Below are positions 35,731 through 44,655 of a stretch of DNA of 55,915 bases, piece after piece. Source of the stretch: DAISJD01 sp036821645. GTDB taxonomy: Bacteria; Pseudomonadota; Alphaproteobacteria; ATCC43930; CGMCC-115725. The DNA is taken from contig DAISJD010000007.1 of assembly GCA_036821645.1 (NCBI GenBank), positions 1 through 55,915 on the forward strand, given 5' to 3'. The notes below the pieces were generated by a model. That model was not told where the DNA came from and ran no database searches. It saw only the letters and a program-made list of their open reading frames with translations. The position numbers were made by a program, and so were the translations under genes. The first letter of the stretch is position 1, and the number at the start of each line of letters is the position of its first letter.

Positions 35731-37677
35731 TCATCCGGCCTTGTTCACCCGCATATACCACTCGACGAGACGACGCACCTGACGTTCGGTATAGCCGCGG
35801 GCGATCATCCGTTCCACGAATTGGGCGTGCTTGCGATCGCTTTCGGAATCCTTCTTGCTACCGAAACTGATCACCGGCAAGAGATCTTCTACCTGACTGA
35901 ACATGCGTTTCTCAATGACTTCGCGCAATTTCTCGTAAGAATTCCATACGGGGTTGCGTCCGGCATTGGCCGCCCGCGCCCGCAACGTGAATTTCACGAC
36001 TTCGTTGCGGAAATCTTTGGGATTGGCGATCCCGGCCGGTTTTTCGATCTTGGACAATTCCTGATTCAGAAGATCCCTGTTCATCAACTGCCCCGTATCG
36101 GGATCTTTGTAATCCTGATCTTCGATCCAGGCATCGGCATAGGCGACGTAGCGATCGAACAAGTTTTGACCGTAATCCGAATAGGATTCGAGATAGGCCT
36201 TTTGAATTTCATGGCCGATAAATTCGCAGTACCGCGGTACCAATTCGGTTTTGATGAAATTCATCAGACGCTTTTCGCTATCCTCCGGAAATTGTTCCCG
36301 GCGGATCGATTGTTCCAGCACATACATGAGATGCACGGGATCGGCCGAAATTTCCTGACTGTCGAAATTGAAGGTCTGAGACAAGACCTTGAACGCAAAC
36401 CGCGTCGAGATTCCCTCCATCCCTTCATCGACACCGGCAGCATCGCGATATTCCTGAACCGATTTCGCCCGCGGATCCGTATCCTTCAGGCTTTCGCCGT
36501 CATAGACGCGCATCTTGGAATAGAGATTCGAATTCTCATGGATCTTGAGCCGCGACAAGACGGAAAACCGCGCCAACATGTCGAGCGTGCCGGGCGCACA
36601 AGGGGCTTTGGACAATTCGCTGGACGAAACCAACTTTTCGTAAATTTGGCGTTCTTCGGTCACACGCAGGCAATAAGGCACCTTGATCACGGAAATCCGA
36701 TCGATAAAGGCCTCGTTATTGCGGTTGTTCTTGAAGGTTTGCCATTCGGACTCGTTCGAATGGGCCAAGATGATCCCTTGGAACGGCAAGGCCCCGATAT
36801 TTTCCGTACCGATATAGTTGCCCTCCTGCGTCGCCGTCAGCAAGGGGTGCAGCATTTTCAGCGGCGCCTTGAACATTTCCACAAATTCCAGGATCCCCTG
36901 GGTCGTGCGGTTCAACCCACCGGAATAGCCATAGGCATCCGGGTCATTCTGGTTGAGAAATTCGAGCTTTCGGATATCAACCTTACCGACGAGCGAGGAA
37001 ATATCCTGATTATTCTCATCGCCCGGTTCGGTCTTGGCGATGCAAACCTGCTTCAGGCTCGACGGCTGCAAGCGAACGACCTTGAAGCGCGCAATATCGC
37101 CGCCGAACTCGTCGAGCCGCTTCATGGCCCAAGGCGACATCAAACCGGTCAGGCGCCGTCGCGGAATGCCGTACCGCTCTTCGAGCAAGGCCCCGAAATG
37201 GGTCGGATTGAACAGGCCGAGCGGCGATTCGAAAATCGGACTGATCTCGTTGCCGGCCTTCAGGACATAGATCGGATGGGTTTCCATCAACAGCTTCAGA
37301 CGCTCGGCAAGGGACGATTTGCCGCCGCCGACAGGGCCTAAGAGATAGAGGATCTGCTTGCGCTCTTCCAAGCCTTGGGCGGCGTGGCGCAGAAAACCCA
37401 CGATCCGCTCCACCGTCTCTTCCATACCGTAAAAACCGGCAAAGGCAGGATAGACCTTGATGGTACGGTTCATGAAAATGCGACCCTGACGGGGGTCAAG
37501 GCTCGTATCGATGGTCAGCGGCTCGCCGATGGCATGCAACAGGCGTTCCGCCGCCGTCGCATACATCATCGGGTCGTCTGAACAGCCTCGAAGATAGTCT
37601 TCGAGCGACATTTCGACATCCCGCTGGCTTTCATAGAGCCGGGTGAATGAGCTGAAGATGCTATCATAGGTCGGCAT
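35731..37677 (-). CDS. PrkA family serine kinase
   Basis: A 648-residue protein with an AAA+-like ATP-binding N-terminal part (P-loop GPVGGGKSSL near residue 110) and the PrkA C-terminal kinase-like region. PrkA (YeaG in E. coli) is a stress-linked protein, reported as a Ser/Thr kinase and in places as an ATP-dependent protease. It leads the three-gene module. I chose the ATG at 37677, preceded by GTGGAG, over a GTG four codons earlier. About 150 bases separate its stop from yeaH. Confidence 0.95.
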   Translation of the reverse strand: MPTYDSIFSSFTRLYESQRDVEMSLEDYLRGCSDDPMMYATAAERLLHAIGEPLTIDTSLDPRQGRIFMNRTIKVYPAFAGFYGMEETVERIVGFLRHAAQGLEERKQILYLLGPVGGGKSSLAERLKLLMETHPIYVLKAGNEISPIFESPLGLFNPTHFGALLEERYGIPRRRLTGLMSPWAMKRLDEFGGDIARFKVVRLQPSSLKQVCIAKTEPGDENNQDISSLVGKVDIRKLEFLNQNDPDAYGYSGGLNRTTQGILEFVEMFKAPLKMLHPLLTATQEGNYIGTENIGALPFQGIILAHSNESEWQTFKNNRNNEAFIDRISVIKVPYCLRVTEERQIYEKLVSSSELSKAPCAPGTLDMLARFSVLSRLKIHENSNLYSKMRVYDGESLKDTDPRAKSVQEYRDAAGVDEGMEGISTRFAFKVLSQTFNFDSQEISADPVHLMYVLEQSIRREQFPEDSEKRLMNFIKTELVPRYCEFIGHEIQKAYLESYSDYGQNLFDRYVAYADAWIEDQDYKDPDTGQLMNRDLLNQELSKIEKPAGIANPKDFRNEVVKFTLRARAANAGRNPVWNSYEKLREVIEKRMFSQVEDLLPVISFGSKKDSESDRKHAQFVERMIARGYTERQVRRLVEWYMRVNKAG

Positions 37678-38540
37678 GGCAATCTCCACGGCGAACGATC
37701 ACAAAGATAGTCAAATGAAGTCGCAAGGCAGGTTTTCGTTCAAAAACAGGCACGACATCGTTTGCGGCTTAACACCCCCCAAGTTTTTTGATCAGCGATC
37801 ATCGAACTCAGGTTTTCGTCGACACTGAAACACCCCTGTCAAGGATACGCCCAGATCATCAAACTGGATACGGGCTGGCTTGGAGATATCTATCGCTTAT
37901 CCTTGCCATCAGTTTCCCTCACTCTGTCTTAACAAGTGATTTCAACTGGGTCGCCGCAACGCAGGACAGTGTCCCAACCGCCGTGACCCGACTGCACCCA
38001 TCCCGACAACGATTATCTGGGATGGATCTGATCGGTGACCTTCCTTTATTGCATTGCACCGCAAAAAATCATAATTAATGAATCATTAAATGCAAGGTGT
38101 TTATCCTGATTTCGATCGTGACCACCCAGCCCAACCTACGTTCCGATCGGCTCAAATTTTAATCAATCAAACACATTATTTTTTATCTAAAATACTGAAA
38201 TATTTGAATTTTAAATCTATCATTCATGATTGTGTCGCCCAAATTATCCCCTTGCAAAGAATATTTTTTCACATATTATAGTATTTAATAATCCGATAAA
38301 AATGTCGGACAATATTTTATGATGAACTATTTTCATTTTTAAGAAAAAATCTCAAATAACGCTTAAAAACACATCTAGAGTTAGAATTTTCAAATCATTT
38401 TCATCTATTATTATTTTATATATTTCTTTACTTATTTTTTTTATTTATTTTGAAACCAAATCTCCACCCAATATCGTACATAGGAGGAGTAGCGTTTTTG
38501 AACACCATAAATAATTGAAATTTACCTTGCGGGAGCAACC
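37678..38540. other. Long intergenic region with AT-rich half
   Basis: About 860 bases between divergent prkA and the PAS-like gene. The left half has normal base composition and must hold the prkA promoter. The right half, ~38070-38520, is strongly AT-rich. A 15-base palindrome lies at the junction (listed separately). Two short open frames in it lack a credible ribosome-binding site, and I do not call them genes. Confidence 0.55.
38075..38089. promoter_or_regulatory. 15-base palindrome at the edge of the AT-rich block
   Basis: TTAATGAATCATTAA is a perfect palindrome with 7-base arms around one base. It lies where base composition changes, ~450 bases upstream of the PAS-like gene. It could be an operator for either divergent gene. 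Confidence 0.35.
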
Positions 38541-39383
38541 ATGGACGTCCTCGTCTCTGATCGCGGTGAAATTTTAGATCGTTACAGCCCAACAATCGGC
38601 CAACGCCTGATGGGTCAGAGACAGAAAATCAATCCAGCACAATTTGCAATAGAAACCCTGGGTTTCGTTCATTTTTCCCGTAGCGCAAAGGGCGTCGTCC
38701 ATCTGAGGCTCAATCGGGGCAAACTAAGCCGAACCTGTTTTACCAAACTGGTTTGGCTGCTAACCGACATCGAAGCGACCCGCGTCATTCTGCATGATGA
38801 AAGTGCCGGTGGACTTGTCGAAGTTTTTCAGAATTTTCATGAAATCGTCGCCCGTCTCGATTGCCTGCGCATCCGCGAGGATGGCGATCAGGGACGGGCG
38901 GATTTTCAGACGATACATCTTTCTCTGGAACGGTTATCGCACCAAAAGCGGCATAATTTACAGAAATTCTATCAGCTTTGGGCCGAGAGAAAATATCAGA
39001 TCCCCGACAGTTTTCTCGAAAGAACATCACAAGACCCTGTGATGGATTATAATTTTCTCTTTGAAAAAACCGATGCAGGACAAATTACCGTCAAGAATTG
39101 GCCGAAGTCTCTCAAGTTTTATTACCCATGCCAACAAATCGGCATGATCGGCAAAGATCTGTGCCAGCAACCGGATCCCGTTTACGCCACCAAAACCGCC
39201 CAGCGTGTCGCCACATCGATCCGCGATCAAGTCCCCGTTCTCGAACTCGTCGAGGCGGTCATCCAATCACCAGGTCTGCCACGGCGACGGCACCGTTATG
39301 AACGGCTGATTTTACCTTGGACCGGCAACGGCCGACTCTATGCGACAGAAACGATCATGCTGCGCTCATCCCGCACAGAATAA
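38541..39383 (+). CDS. Protein with C-terminal PAS-like domain
   Basis: A 280-residue soluble protein. The last ~130 residues resemble the alphaproteobacterial PAS_5-type domain: a FYYPCQQIGMIGKDL core, then QRVATSIRDQVPVLELVEAV and RYERLILPWTGNGRLYATE. The first ~140 residues match no family I know and contain no DNA-binding or catalytic motif I can see. A GGGAG site precedes the ATG. It stands alone after an AT-rich region and converges on the XRE regulator. A sensory role is likely; the ligand and output are unknown. Confidence 0.75.
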   Translation: MDVLVSDRGEILDRYSPTIGQRLMGQRQKINPAQFAIETLGFVHFSRSAKGVVHLRLNRGKLSRTCFTKLVWLLTDIEATRVILHDESAGGLVEVFQNFHEIVARLDCLRIREDGDQGRADFQTIHLSLERLSHQKRHNLQKFYQLWAERKYQIPDSFLERTSQDPVMDYNFLFEKTDAGQITVKNWPKSLKFYYPCQQIGMIGKDLCQQPDPVYATKTAQRVATSIRDQVPVLELVEAVIQSPGLPRRRHRYERLILPWTGNGRLYATETIMLRSSRTE

Positions 39384-39565
39384 CCGTTTCTTCCGCTTTA
39401 GCCGGCCATCATGGCCGATCGTGGCACGCGAGCGACGGTTTAGGGCGCAGGATCATTCATGACGGGGTAATCGGGGTGTCCCCAATCATGGCATCCCCCG
39501 ATGCGATAAACCCTGCCGCAGGGGCTTGGCATTCAATTAGAAATGACAAGCCCGAATCCCGGAAA

Positions 39566-40030
39566 TCAGGCCGCCTTTTCCTCGCGTTTCGGTGCGCTGC
39601 GCAGCAATTCCAACAAGGGCCGCAGCAACCGATCGTCAACCTGTTGCAATTCCCGCCCGACTTCAAGACGCAAGCGATAATGCGTGCCACGCGACGATCC
39701 ACCGGCCGTCTCCGCCAATGCGTCGTCCGATGCTGGGGTCGACCCGTGCGCCTGCGGGCCAGGCAAGAGAATGGCCGGCACATCCTCGAAAAACCACGAG
39801 ATCGCATGGTCGTAATAACGGGCAATCGCCAACAGTTTATCTGGTGAAATGCGGCTGGCCCCGCTTTCGAATTTCTGGACCTGCTGGAAAGATAGGCCCA
39901 AAATTTGAGCCAAATGTTCTTGAGAATGACCATTCGACGCACGAAGAGCCCGCACCCGTCGACCAACACATTGATTAATTTGGCGCGCAACTTCTGGCGA
40001 TTTTTTGCGCTTCAAGGCAACTTCTTGCAT
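39566..40030 (-). CDS. XRE family transcriptional regulator
   Basis: A 154-residue protein with a helix-turn-helix domain at residues ~15-75 (SQEHLAQILGLSFQQVQKFESG), close to the family seen across alphaproteobacteria. The C-terminal ~70 residues include a short Gly/Ser/Pro linker and a charged helix (LRLEVGRELQQVDDRLLRPL) that may dimerise or bind a partner. The ATG at 40030 has AAGGA seven bases upstream. It may regulate itself from the AT-rich region upstream. Confidence 0.9.
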   Translation of the reverse strand: MQEVALKRKKSPEVARQINQCVGRRVRALRASNGHSQEHLAQILGLSFQQVQKFESGASRISPDKLLAIARYYDHAISWFFEDVPAILLPGPQAHGSTPASDDALAETAGGSSRGTHYRLRLEVGRELQQVDDRLLRPLLELLRSAPKREEKAA

Positions 40031-40622
40031 TCTCAATCCTTCCTATCCACAGCCTTCATCGTAACAACGTCCTGCCACTCTCAGACGCGCCATCCACCGC
40101 CCAACACCGTTAACGTGCGGCCGGAATGGATCACCATCTGGAATTGACCACGCGATAAGATTCAGGACACGTAGGCATACAACCATATTTTGTCAAACGA
40201 TATAGGCAGACAAAAATGATTATGCTTATGATTATCGACAAAAATGGCGATAAAATGGCAATATTCAAAAAATCCATCCCGAGAAACCGTGAATATATCC
40301 GTAGGTACCGGTGAAGGTAACAGTATAGTATGCATTATAATTTTGAAAAAAAATACTGATAACATGTTGATTTAAAATGACAATATGCAATTTAAGAACA
40401 TATCGACCAAGGATAAATAAAATTTAGGATAATTCTAAATGGGTTTTCACCCCCATCACCGCACAAATTTGTGAATTCTTTTTATGAGACGCCCAATAAA
40501 ATTTAAATCCATCATTACAGGCGTATTTTTTAGCGATCTTGCTAAAACAAAGAACACGCAGAAGAAAACAACCCTGAACATTGTTCACGGAGCTAGTTTT
40601 CACGGTGATAGCGGGAATGAAA
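40031..40622. other. AT-rich intergenic region
   Basis: About 590 bases between the XRE gene and tRNA-Lys. From ~40160 to ~40560 it is strongly AT-rich. It contains the perfect palindrome CACAAATTTGTG at 40462-40473. No gene, terminator or RNA could be supported. Confidence 0.5.
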
Positions 40623-40698
40623 TGGTGACTCCGTCGGGATTCGAACCCGAGACCCTCTGATTAAAAGTCAGATGCTCTACCGGCTGAGCTACGGAGTC
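40623..40698 (-). tRNA. tRNA-Lys(TTT)
   Basis: A 76-base cloverleaf on the minus strand with encoded CCA. The anticodon loop CTTTTAA gives TTT (40663-40665 on the plus strand). Acceptor GACTCCG/CGGAGTC, D arm and T arm (GGTTCGAATCC) all pair, with A as discriminator. Confidence 0.97.
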
Positions 40699-40720
40699 AG
40701 ATGCCGTCCAAGAGGGGCGC

Positions 40721-40749
40721 AGGTTACCGGGTGAAGCCCCTATGGTCAA
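40721..40749 (-). promoter_or_regulatory. Promoter of tRNA-Lys
   Basis: On the minus strand: TTGACC (40749-40744), a 17-base spacer and TAACCT (40726-40721), ~22 bases before the tRNA. Confidence 0.6.
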
Positions 40750-40819
40750 GCACCGATCAACACATTACTGCATCCCATATTCAGCAAGCCAATCACCCCA
40801 AGACTATGGCCGAAAAGCC

Positions 40820-41347
40820 CTATTGGTCCTTCGCATCATCGGTGTCAGCAAACCGTTCCTTCAGCTTGGCGATCACCAAGGGCGAGACGAAATGGGCAAT
40901 TTCCCCTTCCAACCGGCCGATTTCTTTCACAAAGCGCGAAGAAATAAATTGGTACCGGTCCGATGCCATCAAAAACACGGTATCGATCGTTGGATTGAGC
41001 CGCGCATTCATCCCCGCCATCTGGAATTCATACTCGAAATCCGAAACAGCGCGCAAACCCCGTATGATCACCTTCGCTTTGAGTGAGGTTGCGAAATGCA
41101 TCAGCAGGGTTTCAAAGGACTGCACCTCGATCCGTTCCGCGATCGACCGATCCGGCAGGGCATCAAGCTCGGCCCGCACCATCTCGACCCGCTCCTCCGC
41201 GGTGAAAAGGGGGCCTTTACCTGCATTGCGTGCAACCCCGACGACGAGATGATCGACCAACCGCGATGCCCGTACGATGACATCCATATGGCCCTTCGTC
41301 ACTGGATCAAAAGTTCCAGGATAAACGCCGATGCGCGCTTGTGACAT
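40820..41347 (-). CDS. coaD: Phosphopantetheine adenylyltransferase
   Basis: Transfers AMP to 4'-phosphopantetheine, the fourth step of coenzyme A synthesis. The nucleotidyltransferase motif GTFDPVTKGH lies at residues ~9-18 and the ISSRFVKE motif near 130. Length is 175 residues, slightly longer than the E. coli enzyme owing to a short C-terminal tail. The ATG at 41347 has AAGGGA upstream. It follows gyrA on the same strand, separated by a strong terminator, and precedes tRNA-Lys. Confidence 0.96.
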   Translation of the reverse strand: MSQARIGVYPGTFDPVTKGHMDVIVRASRLVDHLVVGVARNAGKGPLFTAEERVEMVRAELDALPDRSIAERIEVQSFETLLMHFATSLKAKVIIRGLRAVSDFEYEFQMAGMNARLNPTIDTVFLMASDRYQFISSRFVKEIGRLEGEIAHFVSPLVIAKLKERFADTDDAKDQ

Positions 41348-41439
41348 TTGTCCCTTCCCTTCTTCCCCCAAAACATTTTGCCTCTCTAAAACATTTTCGC
41401 GCCAAAGGCGACGAGAAATGTGCGGGCTTTTTATTTCTC

Positions 41440-41492
41440 AAAAAGGCACGGCACCGCCCGGACACAGCTTTGCCCTGTGTCCGGGCGGTGCC
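41440..41492 (-). terminator. Terminator of gyrA
   Basis: An 18-base perfect GC-rich stem (41450-41467 with 41475-41492), 7-base loop, then five T on the minus strand after a short gap. It lies ~10 bases after the gyrA stop. Confidence 0.88.
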
Positions 41493-41502
41493 GATCGATC
41501 GC

Positions 41503-44343
41503 TTACGACTCCGGTGCGGCCGGATCGATCAGATCCGTCCCTTCATTGATGGAGAGTCCGTCGTCCTGGTTTTCTTCTTGATCGGTGTTGTCGCTTTCCT
41601 GATCGTTGCTGTCGCTCATGGTGGCGACGGAAACGACCTTTTCTCCGTCGGCAACCCGGAACACCATCACCCCCGCCGTCCCACGCCCGGCCAGACGAAT
41701 GTCATGAACAGGACACCGAATGACTTGGCCGGTATTCGTCACCAACACGACCTCGGCACGGGGTAGCACGGGGAAGACCGCAACCACTTGGTCGTCGCGC
41801 TTGGCGACGTCCATCGCATCGACCCCCTGCCCACCACGACCCGTGATGCGGAACCGATAGGCAGAAATGCGCACACCAAAACCTTTTGCCGTGATCGACA
41901 GCAGAAATTCTTCACGCTGGGCAAGATCGGCAAAGCGCGCTTCATCCAATTGAAACCGTTCCGATCCGCCGGATTCGGCCGGTTCGTCCCCCGTTTCGAC
42001 CGGTTCGACGAGGGCGCCATCCCCCTCGGCTTCGACCTCGGCACCGGCCTGACGACGGCGCTGAGTCGATAGGCTGAGATACGCATCGCGTTCAGCCGTC
42101 TCAACCGCGATATGATTGAGAATCGACATGGAGATGACCTTATCGTCACCCAGCAAGCGAATCCCCCGAACCCCAACGGAACTGCGACCGCTGAAGACGC
42201 GAACATCGGTAATCGGGAACCGGATACAGCGCCCCCCTTCAGTCGCCAGCAACAGATCATGATCGTCAGTACAGATCGCGACACCGATCAAGGTATCGTC
42301 GGCATCGTCGCCTTCAAACTTCATGGCGATCTTGCCGTTTGCCATCACATTGGCAAAATCGGCCAAGGAATTGCGGCGGACATTGCCCTTCGACGTGGCG
42401 AACATCACCGTATAATCGCCCCAGCTTGATTCATCCTCAGGCAGAGGGAGAATGGCTGAAATACCCTCGCCCGGCTGAATGTTCGGCAACAGATTGACGA
42501 TCGCCTTGCCACGCGATTGGGGTGTGCCCAACGGCAGGCGCCAGACCTTGATCTTAAAGGCGCGGCCCGACGTGGTGAAGAACAGGACCGGCGTATGGGT
42601 CGAGGCAACGAAGAGTTGGCTGACGGAATCCTCGTCCCGGATCGCCATGCCCGAGCGTCCCCGGCCCCCACGGCGCTGGGCGCGATATGTCGAAAGCGGC
42701 ACCCGCTTGATCGCACCGGCGAGACTGACCGTCACGATCATGTCTTCGCGTTGGATCAAGGCTTCGATATCGGACTCGAATTCCAATTCTTCGATCGTCG
42801 TCCGGCGCGGGGTCGCAAACTGGGTGCGGATTGCCACCAATTCATCGCGCATGATCTGGTATTTGCGTGCCTGCGACTGCAGAATCGAGACGAGATCGAC
42901 GATTTGTTCGGCAATTTCCGACAGTTCCGCCGTGACCTTGTCCCGTTCGAGCCCGGTTAGACGTTGCAGGCGCAATTCCAAAATCGCCTTGGCCTGCGCC
43001 TCCGACAGGTAATAGGTGCCATCGTCGGCGACGCGGTGGCCCGGCTCGTTGATGAGCGCGATGAAGGCGGCGACATCCGCCACGGGCCAAGCGCGATCGG
43101 TCAAACCGGCCAAAGCCTCGGCCGGATCATTGGCAAAACGGATCACCCGGATGATTTCGTCGATATTGGCGACCGCCACCGCAAGACCGGCCAAGATATG
43201 GGCCCGTTCGCGCGCCTTGCCCAATTCAAAGATAGTGCGCCGGGTGATCACCTCTTCGCGGAACGCGATGAAGCAGGTCAGCACATCCTTGATCGTCATC
43301 AATTCGGGCCGACCGCGATTGAGCGCCAACATATTGACGCCAAACGTCGTCTGCAACGGCGTGTGGCGAAACAGTTGATTGAGAACGACATCGGGCGTCG
43401 CATCGCGCTTCAACTCGATGACGACCCGCACCCCGTCCCGATCGGATTCATCGCGCAGATCGGCAATCCCCTCGACCACCTTATCGCGCACCACCTCGGC
43501 AATGCGTTCGAGTAGCCGGGATTTATTCACCTGATACGGAATTTCCGTGATGACGATCGCATCGCGATCCTTGCGGATTTCCTCGATCGTGTGGCGACAC
43601 CGCATGACGACCGAACCACGCCCGGTGTGATAGGCCGACCGCGACCCAGTCCGCCCCATGATCAGACCGCCGGTCGGGAAATCGGGGCCCGGCACGATAT
43701 CGAACAATTCGTCGATCGTGATCTCGGGATTGTCGATCATGGCGCAACAGGCGTCGATGACCTCGCCCAGATTATGAGGCGGGATATTCGTCGCCATACC
43801 GACGGCAATGCCGTTCGCCCCATTGACCAAAAGGTTGGGAAACCGGGCTGGCAAGACGACGGGTTCCACCGTGCGCTCGTCATAGTTCGGGCGATAATCG
43901 ACCGTATTCTTGTCGATATCCTCCAACAGCCCGTCGCTCAACCGGGCGAGACGCACCTCGGTGTACCGCATGGCGGCCGGCGGGTCGCCGTCCATGGAAC
44001 CAAAATTGCCCTGCCCCTGAATCAGGGGGTGGCGCATGGAAAAATCCTGCGCCATGCGAACCATCGCATCGTAAATCGCAGAATCGCCATGGGGGTGATA
44101 TTTACCGATCACGTCGCCGACGGGGCGGGCGGATTTGCGGAACCCCCGGTTCCAGTCGTTCCCCGCCTCCTTCATCGCATAGAGAATGCGACGGTGAACG
44201 GGTTTCAGGCCATCACGAACATCGGGAAGCGCACGACTGACGATCACGCTCATCGCATAATCGAGGTACGAGCGTTTCATCTCGTCTTCAATAGTGACCG
44301 GGGAAATATCGGAGGGGGGGATGGTCGACGATTGGGTTACCAA
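41503..44343 (-). CDS. gyrA: DNA gyrase subunit A
   Basis: Type II topoisomerase subunit that cuts and rejoins DNA to add negative supercoils. The active-site Tyr is Y127 in AMRYTEV. The quinolone region reads GDSAIYD, so the key Ser (E. coli S83) and Asp (D87) are both kept, the sensitive form. The GyrA box appears as QRRGGRGRSG. The C-terminal wheel carries an extra acidic insert (~residues 785-820) and the protein ends in a long acidic tail. No ATG exists near the expected start; I chose the TTG at 44343, which gives MVTQSSTIPPSDISPVTIEDEM, the usual N-terminal length, though no ribosome-binding site is obvious. Total 946 residues. Confidence 0.93.
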   Translation of the reverse strand: MVTQSSTIPPSDISPVTIEDEMKRSYLDYAMSVIVSRALPDVRDGLKPVHRRILYAMKEAGNDWNRGFRKSARPVGDVIGKYHPHGDSAIYDAMVRMAQDFSMRHPLIQGQGNFGSMDGDPPAAMRYTEVRLARLSDGLLEDIDKNTVDYRPNYDERTVEPVVLPARFPNLLVNGANGIAVGMATNIPPHNLGEVIDACCAMIDNPEITIDELFDIVPGPDFPTGGLIMGRTGSRSAYHTGRGSVVMRCRHTIEEIRKDRDAIVITEIPYQVNKSRLLERIAEVVRDKVVEGIADLRDESDRDGVRVVIELKRDATPDVVLNQLFRHTPLQTTFGVNMLALNRGRPELMTIKDVLTCFIAFREEVITRRTIFELGKARERAHILAGLAVAVANIDEIIRVIRFANDPAEALAGLTDRAWPVADVAAFIALINEPGHRVADDGTYYLSEAQAKAILELRLQRLTGLERDKVTAELSEIAEQIVDLVSILQSQARKYQIMRDELVAIRTQFATPRRTTIEELEFESDIEALIQREDMIVTVSLAGAIKRVPLSTYRAQRRGGRGRSGMAIRDEDSVSQLFVASTHTPVLFFTTSGRAFKIKVWRLPLGTPQSRGKAIVNLLPNIQPGEGISAILPLPEDESSWGDYTVMFATSKGNVRRNSLADFANVMANGKIAMKFEGDDADDTLIGVAICTDDHDLLLATEGGRCIRFPITDVRVFSGRSSVGVRGIRLLGDDKVISMSILNHIAVETAERDAYLSLSTQRRRQAGAEVEAEGDGALVEPVETGDEPAESGGSERFQLDEARFADLAQREEFLLSITAKGFGVRISAYRFRITGRGGQGVDAMDVAKRDDQVVAVFPVLPRAEVVLVTNTGQVIRCPVHDIRLAGRGTAGVMVFRVADGEKVVSVATMSDSNDQESDNTDQEENQDDGLSINEGTDLIDPAAPES

Positions 44344-44655
44344 GGCACGGGCACAGTCGCTAATGAAAAAGGCATAACCGGCCCCCTCGAAACGAGACCG
44401 GTCACGACGCGCACAATAGCAAACTTTTCCCAATACAACAATGCACTGCGATGAACCCAGCCCTTGGCCTGTCTCAAGGCTTTTCACCCTCAATCCGCAG
44501 TTTTATCCCCAAGATCAGCCGGATATGCCCAAAGATCCCGTCACCATCCCGAACGCAAGGGCGGCACCAAACTTGCATAACAAACCCGCATATCTGTTAT
44601 GACCAAGGCGATGAACCTTGCGATCCCCGGATAAGCCGACAGGAGACGCCGTGAA
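44344..44655. other. Divergent region, gyrA and Anbu operon
   Basis: About 310 bases holding the promoters of gyrA (left) and the ATP-grasp operon (right). It contains an inverted repeat, listed separately. If gyrA starts further upstream than chosen here, part of this region is coding. Confidence 0.45.
44576..44601. promoter_or_regulatory. Inverted repeat upstream of the Anbu operon
   Basis: CATAACA and TGTTATG form a 7-base inverted repeat with a 12-base spacer, ~55-80 bases before the first gene of the operon. The spacing suits a dimeric regulator. Overlap with -35/-10 elements is plausible but not clear. Confidence 0.4.

Noticed and set aside
35335..37341. A 668-residue open frame antisense to prkA and yeaH
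   Set aside because: Crosses two well-supported genes on the other strand; high GC makes long antisense frames common.
37788..38281. Two short frames (96 and 63 codons) upstream of the PAS-like gene
   Set aside because: No ribosome-binding site, no recognisable domain, and codon use unlike the neighbours.
39401..39417. GGCCATCATGGCC palindrome between the PAS-like and XRE genes as a terminator
   Set aside because: Only a 6-base arm with one central base, which cannot form a useful hairpin, and no T-run.
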